Of a stretch of DNA of 7,092 nt, positions 1-6,400 are shown piece by piece. A program made the translations under genes and the position numbers. This stretch comes from Planctomycetaceae bacterium (GTDB lineage Bacteria; Planctomycetota; Phycisphaerae; Phycisphaerales; SM1A02), in NCBI GenBank assembly GCA_027488265.1, contig JAIYCA010000245.1, positions 1 to 7,092 of the forward strand. The letters run 5' to 3'. Each line of letters starts with the position of its first letter. The first letter of the stretch is position 1. Below the pieces are notes generated by a model. It did not search any database. It was not told the origin of the DNA and worked only from the letters and a program-made list of their open reading frames with translations.

Positions 1-257
1 ACCTACGGGGTTCCGGAGTGCACTTGAAGTTCGAACACACCAGATCGGTGGTGGGAGCACCCATCGTGCGGACGCCTCTCGGGGGTGGTCGGCATTCGCC
101 AAACTACACCGCGCCGGTGGGTAGACGGCTTGCGCGAACGGCCGTGAGAGATCAACAGGACGAGGCAAGGAGGGACGGAAGGATGCACGAGGGGGGGAAC
201 GAGGGGGAACGAAAGGGCGGGCCTCGGGGTGTCCGAGAATCAAATGTGACAAGCCCC
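1..257. other. Non-coding stretch upstream of rpsT promoter
   Basis: No reading frame here resembles a known protein. The longest open frame on the + strand (18-428) is Arg- and Gly-rich and runs through the probable rpsT promoter and leader, so I treat it as chance. Frame 1 reaches a TGA at 25-27 and frame 2 a TAG at 121-123, so the tail of an upstream gene entering from the left cannot be excluded. Visible elements are an 8-bp palindrome GTTCGAAC (29-36), a strongly purine-rich + strand from about 157 to 221, and a 5-bp-stem hairpin CTCGG/CCGAG with loop GGTGT (223-237) that lacks a T-run. I found no tRNA, rRNA, tmRNA or RNase P RNA signature. Confidence 0.5.
191..221 (+). other. G-quadruplex-forming motif
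   Basis: Four G-runs (191-197, 203-207, 215-217, 219-221) are separated by loops AACGA, AACGAAA and C. This fits the G3+N1-7 rule for an intramolecular quadruplex on the + strand. The tract consists of degenerate direct repeats beginning ACGA (188, 200, 210) inside a longer purine-rich stretch. It lies about 40 bases upstream of the candidate rpsT -35 box, so it could affect local supercoiling or transcription. That role is inference; only the motif itself is seen. Confidence 0.6.
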
Positions 258-286
258 TTGCATTTCGGGCTCCGATTCGGCATGAT
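258..286 (+). promoter_or_regulatory. Candidate sigma70-type promoter for rpsT
   Basis: TTGCAT (258-263) and CATGAT (281-286) are separated by exactly 17 bases and match the -35 and -10 consensus partially (the TTG core; 4 of 6 in the -10). The predicted transcript start is near 293, giving a leader of about 150 nt before rpsT. There is no competing gene in between. The match is moderate and a 5' end has not been mapped. Confidence 0.4.
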
Positions 287-292
287 TCTTGA

Positions 293-444
293 TCCTCCCG
301 AAGTCGTCGCGCGGTCTGCGGCTCGACGCATCGCGGGGGAGAGGCGTCTCCGTTTGGAGAGCCGGCCTCGCGCACAACGCGCGAAGTTACGCCGTGTGAG
401 AGTACGAGTGAGAGCACGCAGAACTTAGCCACACAGGATCGACT
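293..444 (+). promoter_or_regulatory. Structured 5' leader of rpsT
   Basis: The predicted leader contains two simple hairpins: TCTCC-GTTT-GGAGA (347-360, 5-bp stem, 4-nt loop) and TCGCGC-ACAAC-GCGCGA (368-384, 6-bp GC-rich stem, 5-nt loop). S20 synthesis in Escherichia coli is autoregulated at translation, so a structured leader before an rpsT with a non-ATG start would suit similar control. No specific S20-binding motif is recognisable, and the regulatory role is inference. Confidence 0.3.
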
Positions 445-717
445 GTGCCGAATACCGAATCAGCCAAGAAGCGCGTCCGCCAATCCGCCGCCCGCAACGC
501 TCGCAACCTCTGGCGCAAGCGTCGCGTGAAGAACGACATGTCCGACTTCCTCAAGGCCGTTGCTTCGGGCGACGCTGTTGCGGCGGAGAAGGAAATGCGC
601 AAGGCAGCTCGTACGCTCGACAAGGTCGCAGCGACGGGCACCCTCCACAAGAACACTGCTGCGCGTCGGAAGAGCCGCATGGCTGCAAAGGTTGCTTCTC
701 TCCAGAAGAAGAAGTAA
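445..717 (+). CDS. rpsT: Small ribosomal subunit protein bS20
   Basis: This 90-residue protein is bS20, which binds 16S rRNA early in 30S assembly; the family is usually 85-95 residues. It begins MPNTESAKKRVRQSAARNAR, has the basic helical composition of S20 and ends with the diagnostic GTLHKNTAARRKSRMA segment (about 65-80) and a Lys-rich tail. The GTG start at 445 is preceded by AGGA (435-438) with a 6-base spacer, and the family's short Ser-Ala-Lys-Lys-Arg N-terminus follows directly, so this start is secure. E. coli rpsT also uses a non-ATG start (UUG), which is tied to its autoregulation, so the GTG may matter for control. It appears monocistronic: 178 bases separate it from the next gene. 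Confidence 0.97.
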   Translation: MPNTESAKKRVRQSAARNARNLWRKRRVKNDMSDFLKAVASGDAVAAEKEMRKAARTLDKVAATGTLHKNTAARRKSRMAAKVASLQKKK

Positions 718-723
718 TCCCCG

Positions 724-745
724 CTCGACGACGAGTCTCGTTTCT
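724..745 (+). terminator. Weak terminator-like hairpins after rpsT
   Basis: Just after the rpsT stop, two mutually exclusive short stems can form: CTCG-ACGA-CGAG (724-735) and ACGA-GTC-TCGT (731-741), the second running into TTTCT (741-745). The stems have only 4 bp and the T-run is interrupted, so this is a poor intrinsic terminator. It is listed because it is the only T-rich, stem-associated site close to the rpsT end. Confidence 0.2.
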
Positions 746-878
746 ACCGTGCGCTGTCGATTTCCTGTCTTTCAGGCCGAATCGAACGGTGGCGCGGATT
801 GAAGCGAAACTCAGTTTTTGTGTGTGGCTTTCCTTTGGACGTGCAACCGAGAGATGTTGAGTGCTGATCGACGCGTTT

Positions 879-883
879 GGAAG
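879..883 (+). promoter_or_regulatory. Possible ribosome binding site for the CPBP gene
   Basis: GGAAG lies 12 bases before ATG 896. The spacing is slightly long and the match modest, but no better site precedes the alternative upstream TTG start at 818, so it favours 896. Confidence 0.35.
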
Positions 884-895
884 ATCTCTTCTTTC

Positions 896-1723
896 ATGGC
901 CGAACGATCACGCAAGCAATCGAGACCCGCTCCGGCGCGTACAGCGCAGGGCGGGTCTTTCTTTGATGCTGCTGCGGGAGGCAACTTTCTCACACGGTCG
1001 TATCTCGATGCGTCGCGACGTCCGCTCGAAGTGTTGTTCTTCCTGCTGCCGTTCATTGCGTACTACGAATACGAACTCGTCCGCGCGCTTCGCTCGCCCG
1101 ACGGTTTGGTGACGAACGGCGCACACCTCGCGATTCTGCGCCTTTTTGACCTTTTCGGGCTCGACGCCGTGGCACTTTCGTTGCCCGGTTTTTTGCTCGC
1201 GGGGATCTTCCTTGTGCAGCACGTGCTTTCGCGCGGCCCATGGATCGTCGATCTCTCCGTTGTTGCGCGCATGTTCGTCGAGAGCACGGTGCTCGCGGTG
1301 CCGCTGCTTGTCTTTGCGGCGCTCCTTGAACGACTCGTTCCAGCGGCGGGAGTTGATCAATTCAGTGCGTTGCCGCTTGGTGCGCGCATCGCTGTGTCGA
1401 TCGGTGCTGGTCTCTACGAAGAACTCGTTTTTCGCATGGTGCTCATCGGTGTCCTCACGTGGGCGCTTCTTGAACTCACCAACTTGAAGCGAGGCGCGGC
1501 GACAGCGACGGCGGTCGTACTCGCAGCGATTGCGTTCGCGGTGTATCACCCGCTCGCGGGGCCCGATGGCTCGGTGCTGCCAACGCGGGTCCTGTTCTTT
1601 GTCGGCGGTGGACTCTATTTCGGCTTGCTCTACGTCCAACGGGGCTTTGGAATCGCGGCTGCGACCCACGCAATCTTCGACATTGTCACCGCGCTCTTGA
1701 TCCCGCAACCAGACAGCATGTAG
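896..1723 (+). CDS. CPBP-family intramembrane metalloprotease (Rce1/Abi type)
   Basis: A 275-residue polytopic membrane protein with all three CPBP (PF02517) motifs: EELVFR (E175, E176, R180), FAVYH (F214, H218) and HAIFD (H258, D262). These Glu and His residues form the putative metal-binding catalytic centre seen in Rce1-like proteases. Hydrophobic segments lie at about 44-66, 95-112, 120-146, 160-192, 203-218, 230-247 and 255-270, after a basic, soluble N-terminus of about 40 residues. Bacterial CPBP members have roles from prenyl-protein-like processing to bacteriocin immunity; the substrate here cannot be deduced. The frame stays open upstream to TTG 818, which would add 26 residues, but ATG 896 is preferred: it has a possible GGAAG site and gives a normal start to the cytoplasmic tail. 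No strong promoter is visible in 718-895. Confidence 0.87.
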   Translation: MAERSRKQSRPAPARTAQGGSFFDAAAGGNFLTRSYLDASRRPLEVLFFLLPFIAYYEYELVRALRSPDGLVTNGAHLAILRLFDLFGLDAVALSLPGFLLAGIFLVQHVLSRGPWIVDLSVVARMFVESTVLAVPLLVFAALLERLVPAAGVDQFSALPLGARIAVSIGAGLYEELVFRMVLIGVLTWALLELTNLKRGAATATAVVLAAIAFAVYHPLAGPDGSVLPTRVLFFVGGGLYFGLLYVQRGFGIAAATHAIFDIVTALLIPQPDSM

Positions 1724-1759
1724 TGGCCGGTCGTTCGAGAGAGTCCGCGTCCGAGCGAG

Positions 1760-1765
1760 TACCTT
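1760..1765 (+). promoter_or_regulatory. -10-like box TACCTT directly before the mgtE-like start
   Basis: TACCTT fits TANNNT and ends exactly 6 bases before ATG 1772, so transcription would begin at or next to the start codon. There is no Shine-Dalgarno sequence before 1772, as expected for a leaderless mRNA. No -35 box is recognisable at 16-19 bases upstream. The kdsC start shows the same arrangement. Confidence 0.45.
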
Positions 1766-1771
1766 GCGCCG

Positions 1772-2809
1772 ATGCCTCCTGGGCGACGAACAAAGACATC
1801 CCCGAACTCTGCGCTTGCGGTTTCGGCGCTGCACGGACTTCGCTCGGTGCAGACCGCGGTCAACATCGGTCAGACGATCGGTGAGGCTCTCGCAGACCTG
1901 CGTGCACGGACGATCGATCACCCCGTCGTGTATGTCTATGTCCTCGATGACGACGATCGTCTTGTCGGGCAATTGCCGACGCGCGCGCTGCTTTTTGCCG
2001 CGCCGGAAACGCCGGTACGGGAAGCGATGCGGAAGGAACTGACGACGATCTCTATGGAAACCTCGCTCGACGACGCGCTCGCGATCTTCGCGAAGAGTCG
2101 TTTGCTTGCGCTTCCGGTGGTTGACGGCGATGGGCGGCTTGTCGGCGCGATTGATGTCGAGCAGTACGCCCGCGAGAGCCTTGAGCGTGCGGAGCGCGAG
2201 CGTGTGCGTCAGGTCTTTCAGACGCTCGGCCTCGCGGTCGATCATCCAGAAACACTGACGGCAGGCGAGAGTTTCCGCATGCGCATGCCGTGGCTTTGCT
2301 GCAACATCGGCGGGGGCATTCTGTGCGCGATCGTTGCGCGCCTCTTCACCGATCTCCTTGAACGCGTGGTGCTCCTCGCGTTCTTTCTCCCACTCGTATT
2401 GACGCTCGGAGAGAGTGTCGCGATGCAGTCCTTGGCGCTCACGGTCGGCAGCGATCCAGACCGAAGAACTTGGGCGAGTGCGCTGAAAGCGCTGCGCAGT
2501 GAACTTGGCGCCGCGACGCTGTTGGCGCTCTGTTCGGGTGTCGTGGTCGCGTTGGTGAGTTTGATGTGGGGAGGCGGCGCGGCGGGGGCGTTGACCATGT
2601 TGTCTGCCGTTGGATTGAGCATGATTTTCGCCGCAGTTGCGGGTGGTGCGATTCCCATGATTCTGCACGCGTTTCGGCTTGATCCGAGTGTCGCTGCCGG
2701 ACCGATCGCATTGGTGCTCGCGGATACGGCGACGACCGCGATCTACTTCAGTCTTGGGCTTGCGATCTTCGGTGCGGCGACCGGTGAGGCGCCGCTTCCG
2801 GCGCCGTAG
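1772..2809 (+). CDS. mgtE: MgtE-like Mg2+ transporter lacking the N domain
   Basis: This 345-residue protein has the CBS-CBS-plug-helix-membrane layout of MgtE/SLC41 Mg2+ channels. A degenerate first CBS unit spans about 25-80 (VVYVYVLDDDDRLVGQLPTR), and a clear second one about 82-133 (VREAM..LDDALAIF..LLALPVVDGDGRLVGAIDVE). A charged plug-like helix (135-155) leads into PWL at 173-175 and about five membrane segments (174-193, 197-215, 245-267, 270-298, 308-335). LGESVAMQS (212-220) stands where MgtE usually has a GGNxGxQS/T loop. D318 in LADTATTAIYFSLGLA matches the conserved pore Asp of the last helix, so ion conduction is plausible. Typical MgtE is about 450 residues with a 130-residue N-terminal helical domain that senses Mg2+ with the CBS pair; here only about 25-30 residues precede CBS1. 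Regulation may therefore differ. The start has no Shine-Dalgarno site but a -10-like box 6 bases upstream. Confidence 0.85.
   Translation: MPPGRRTKTSPNSALAVSALHGLRSVQTAVNIGQTIGEALADLRARTIDHPVVYVYVLDDDDRLVGQLPTRALLFAAPETPVREAMRKELTTISMETSLDDALAIFAKSRLLALPVVDGDGRLVGAIDVEQYARESLERAERERVRQVFQTLGLAVDHPETLTAGESFRMRMPWLCCNIGGGILCAIVARLFTDLLERVVLLAFFLPLVLTLGESVAMQSLALTVGSDPDRRTWASALKALRSELGAATLLALCSGVVVALVSLMWGGGAAGALTMLSAVGLSMIFAAVAGGAIPMILHAFRLDPSVAAGPIALVLADTATTAIYFSLGLAIFGAATGEAPLPAP
2788..2805 (+). other. GC-rich hairpin over the mgtE-like C-terminal codons
   Basis: GGCGCCG (2788-2794), loop CTTC (2795-2798), CGGCGCC (2799-2805) form a perfect 7-bp stem ending one base before the TAG stop (2807-2809). 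No T-run follows, so it is not a standard intrinsic terminator. It could protect the 3' end or slow polymerase. It encodes the Ala-Pro-Leu-Pro-Ala-Pro tail, so it may be only codon composition. Confidence 0.4.
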
Positions 2810-2890
2810 CGCGAACGATCTCTTGCGTCGTCGACGGACGAGTAGCGGACGTGAAAGAGCAGGCGCGAAGAAGCAGACGTGCTCCGCGGG

Positions 2891-2896
2891 TACACT
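2891..2896 (+). promoter_or_regulatory. -10-like box TACACT directly before GTG 2903
   Basis: TACACT fits TANNNT and is followed by exactly 6 bases (CGCCCC) and GTG 2903, the same geometry as at 1760-1772. The surrounding bases also agree (GCGRGTAC at both sites). It supports a leaderless kdsC transcript starting at 2903, rather than translation from GTG 2879, which lies upstream of the box. No -35 box is evident. Confidence 0.5.
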
Positions 2897-2902
2897 CGCC
2901 CC

Positions 2903-3487
2903 GTGGCGAACGACGCGCAACGCGACCAATCTTCCCGTTCTCTTGAGGTTCGGGCCTCCGATATTCGACTGCTCTGCCTCGATGTCGATGGCGTCCTCAC
3001 GGACGGTGGAATTTCCATCGATGACGCGGGGCACGAGACGAAGCGATTTCATGTCCGCGACGGCGCGGCGCTTCGGATGTGGTCGAAGATCGGACTCGAG
3101 ATCGCGGTCATCACTGGTCGCAACGGCATGGCCCTGCGACATCGTTTGCGCGAACTCGGCGTGAAACATGTCATCGCTGGATCGAAAGACAAAGGCGCGG
3201 CGTTTGAGTCGCTCCTCAAAGATCTCGCGCTCGTTCCATCGCAAGCTGCGATGATCGGTGATGATCTTCCTGATCTTCCGATTCTTCGTCGATGCGGGCT
3301 TGCGATTGCCGTCGCCGATGCGTCGCCGGAAGTGCTTGAACTCGCGCACCTCGTGACTGCGCACACGGGCGGCAATGGCGCGGTGCGTGAGGCCGTGGAG
3401 CGGATTCTCAAAGATGCAGGTCGTTGGGCTGAAGCGGTGCGTACGTTTGATCCGGAGTTTGGCGCACCAGCGGGAGGTGTTGCGTGA
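2903..3487 (+). CDS. kdsC: 3-deoxy-D-manno-octulosonate 8-phosphate phosphatase
   Basis: KdsC hydrolyses Kdo-8-phosphate to Kdo and phosphate in the cytoplasm, the step before CMP-Kdo formation for the LPS inner core. The 194-residue protein, close to E. coli KdsC (188), is a cap-less HAD phosphatase. Motif I is DVDGVLTDG, with nucleophile D27 and acid/base D29. Motif II is T71 in ITGRN, motif III K97 in SKDKG, and motif IV GDDLPDL (D120, D121, D124). The FHVRDGAALRMW stretch (49-60) and the C-terminal GGNGAVREAVERIL are typical of KdsC-type enzymes. The frame is open to GTG 2879 (8 more residues), but a TANNNT box lies between the two, favouring 2903. The stop overlaps the next start by four bases, linking the gene to LPS transport. 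A related sugar-phosphate HAD phosphatase is a less likely alternative. Confidence 0.9.
   Translation: MANDAQRDQSSRSLEVRASDIRLLCLDVDGVLTDGGISIDDAGHETKRFHVRDGAALRMWSKIGLEIAVITGRNGMALRHRLRELGVKHVIAGSKDKGAAFESLLKDLALVPSQAAMIGDDLPDLPILRRCGLAIAVADASPEVLELAHLVTAHTGGNGAVREAVERILKDAGRWAEAVRTFDPEFGAPAGGVA
3473..3479 (+). promoter_or_regulatory. Strong Shine-Dalgarno site for the Lpt-like gene
   Basis: GGAGGTG lies inside the last kdsC codons, 4 bases before GTG 3484. It is the best anti-Shine-Dalgarno match before any start in the window, and it fixes the start of the downstream gene within the overlap. Confidence 0.75.
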
Positions 3488-6400
3488 AGCGTTCCAACTT
3501 TGGATTCGACTTTGAAAATCTCCTGTTGCGTCGGCGCGGACTTGTTTTCGCGGTGCCGGCAGGCGCGCTCGCGGTGCTCGTGATTGTCGCGGCGATCAAC
3601 TTTGACGCGGGCACCTCTGGTCGCAAGAAGCCGAGTCGTATCGAAGAAGCACAAGAGTTGCTCGCGCCGCGCATCGCGACCGCGGACGAACTTGCGCGCG
3701 CATCAGGTTCGATTGCCGACCAAACGTCGGTCTCGCTCGCTTCCGGCGCGTGGATTCAGGTTGCAGACGAAACCGGCCGCTTGGCGCAGCAATACAGCGC
3801 GACGAAGTTGGAGCCGCTGCAGGGCAGCCAACTCGCGATGACCGAGCCGCGCTCGATGGTCTACATGAAAGATGGTCGCGTGCTTGTCTTGTCGGCGCGC
3901 AAGGGCGTTGCATATGTGCCGCGTCGCGCGCTCGAGTCGGGCACGCTTGAAGAAGACGTCGAAGTGCGTTTGTTCCGTCCTGAGGCGGGGCGCACGGTGG
4001 ACATCGATCGCGATGTGCCAGCGGTCGTCGTGGTTGCGGAACAGGCGCAGTTTGACGGGGTTCTCGGTGAAGTCCGTTGCGCGAAAGAAGTTCGTGTTTC
4101 GACCGATGCGGGATCGTTTGCGGGCGAAGGCTTGACCCTGCAACTCGATGCCGATGGCGACGGGCTCGAACAGTTGATTGTTGACCGCGCGACGGAACCG
4201 ATTCGGATCGATCGCGCTGCGCGCGCGATGGCCGCGAAGCGCAGAGAGGCGCGCGCGGCAGATGGTGGCGTATTGAATGCCATCACGTCCGCTGAGACGG
4301 GCTCGGCGAATTCGAACTCCACTGCTTCGGGCGAAACAACGCCAGATACAACGCGTGAAACCGCATCGGCGCAATCGCCTCCGAACGCGCCAGCGCCCGC
4401 GACGAAGAATGCAGGAAAGAAGAACGATCGGCCGCCGTTCTATCGCTTGACGATGCTTGGTGGCGTTGAAGTTGTGCGCCTCAAGGATGGCGTTCGAAGC
4501 ACGATTACGGGCGAAGAGATCGTGGCGATCTTTAGCCTCGAGTCGCGCGGGCTTGACGATCTTGCATTCGTGCCGCGTCCGTCGAGCGACGGAGACGCTG
4601 AGAGAGACACAGGAACATCGATGTACACGCGGCTTTCTTCGATCGCGCGAATTCCGCTCTCTGCTGCAATCGCATCGACTTCGGCGTTGTCGTCGCAAGC
4701 AGCACTCGCCTTGGTGCCGCATGCGTACGCGTCACTGCAGGAAACGTCGGTTGAGGATGCGTCGGAGAGTGACAGTGTCACCGTCAGTTTCGGTGGTCGA
4801 CTTGTCATGGTGCCTGCGACCGATCCTGCCGACCAACTGGCTTCACAAGACGAGATTCGATTTGATGTCGTTGGGCCGCGCGTCGAAGTACTTGACGGTA
4901 AGTCGGGGACTCGCATTGTCTGCACGCGGCTTCGATATGCAGTGCAAGAAGAGTTTGTCGAGGCGACGGGAAGCGCGGAAAGCCCGCTCCGCGTGACGAA
5001 TCCGCGCATGCAGCTCGAAGGCACGCGCTTCTTCGCGAGTTTGTCGAAGGGCGAAGGGCGTCTCGATGGCGCTGGCCGCATGTCGCTCGGTCGTGGTCTC
5101 GCGCGGCGCGTGTCGCTGCTTGGGGAAACTCCAGCGATGGCGGTGGACGCCTCGCGCATGTTGGTTTCCGCCGATCCATCGGCCGTCGCGCTGGTTGCTC
5201 GCGCAGAGCCTTCGCCGCAAAACGCGGCGCTCTCGAAGCAAGAGGCCGAGCCGTTCCGATTTGACCCCTCCTCGCAAGAGATCGAAATCACGTGGAAGGA
5301 CGGTGTCGATCTCCGCTTCAATGGTGAAGGTGACAACGCGAAGTTGTCGCTCGCACGTTTTGGCGGCGGAGTGAATGTCTTCGGTCGACAATTCGAACTT
5401 GACAGTCAGACGCTCGAAGTCGCGTTTAGTCCGAACAACGCGGAACGCATCGACGCGATCATCGCGGACGGCGGTACGCGGGTGCGTCGACTTGGTGGCG
5501 AAGGTGCGATGGCGGCCGGACGCATCGAACTCTTCCTTGGCGAAGATTCAAAGGGTGACACGATTCCGCGGCGACTTGTGGCGCGTACAGCGGTTGAAGC
5601 GCGCGACGAACGACAGACGGTGTGGACCGAAGATTTGGTGGTTGGTTTCCGCGAGAAGCCCAAAGCCGCGAGTGCGGCGGCAAGTGCAGCACCGAGCAGC
5701 AATCAAGCCGCAGCAACTTCCGCTCGCGGCGGAGTTGGCGGGATGCTCGGTGGCGACGAGAGCCTCGGCGCGATCGATATCGACACGGTCGAAGCCAAGG
5801 GCGGCGTGCAGGTTCTCTTGAAAGAGGGCGCGCGTGTCTTCGCGGACACACTCGTTGGCGATGCCGCGCGGCGTCGACTTCGTTTGACCGGAGAAAACGT
5901 TGCGATCGTTCGTTCCAATGTGATTGCCGACAATCTGCGTGATCTTCGATTTGATGATGCGACACGAAGTGCGCGCAGCGATGGACCTGGACGCTTCCGC
6001 GCGTTCCGCGCGCCGATCGCGCTCTCCGACGGCAAAATCGCACGACCTGAACCTGACGGTCGACCGACGCTCGACGCGTCGTGGGGCGAGAGCCTGGAGT
6101 ACGCGGAAGTTGCGGAGAATCGCGGTACGCTCGATATCCGCGGCGAAGTGAAGGTTCGAAGTCGGCCGAGTGAAACAACATCAGACGCCGTGGATGCGCA
6201 GTCGATTCTGCTTGAACTCGGCATTGATTCGTCGACGAAGTCCGGCAAAGAGGGCCGCGCTGCAGATCCGGCGGACGCCGCGCGCACGTTCGACCACTTC
6301 ATCGCGAAGGGCGGGGCGCGCGTCGAGAGTCGTCAATGGGAAACGGCAGAACGCGCGGGCGAACCGCGCGTGTTCCGCGTGAGTGGCGAGCACGTCGAGT

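Noticed and set aside
29..36. Palindrome GTTCGAAC as a LexA-type operator or tRNA T-arm
   Set aside because: The known CGAAC-N4-GTTCG spacing is absent, and flanking bases cannot form the T-stem or acceptor stem of a tRNA.
18..428. A 136-codon GTG-initiated frame upstream of rpsT
   Set aside because: Low-complexity Arg/Gly composition, no recognisable family, and it runs across the candidate rpsT promoter and leader hairpins.
818..895. Upstream TTG start extending the CPBP protein by 26 residues
   Set aside because: TTG 818 has no Shine-Dalgarno site, while ATG 896 has a possible GGAAG site and yields a typical N-terminus. Not fully excluded.
1875..1959. Three CGATCG sites within 85 bases (1875, 1911, 1954)
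   Set aside because: They fall in ordinary Asp/Arg/Ile codons of the mgtE-like gene, and GATC-containing codon pairs are common throughout this GC-rich window, so no separate element is supported.
2919..2927. AACGCGACC inside kdsC as a dispersed copy of the terminal repeat
   Set aside because: Only 9 bases match, there is no GGTCGC partner 3 bases later, and such a GC-rich word can occur by chance.
908..3364. An 818-codon open frame on the - strand opposite the CPBP, mgtE-like and kdsC genes
   Set aside because: It is antisense to three genes with clear family motifs, crosses their boundaries, is extremely rich in Arg, His, Glu and Asp and has no recognisable domain. Codon bias in GC-rich genes commonly leaves such long antisense frames open.
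3703..4722. A 339-codon open frame on the - strand inside the Lpt-like gene
   Set aside because: Arg- and Cys-rich shadow with no domain or ribosome binding site, lying wholly inside a continuous coding gene.
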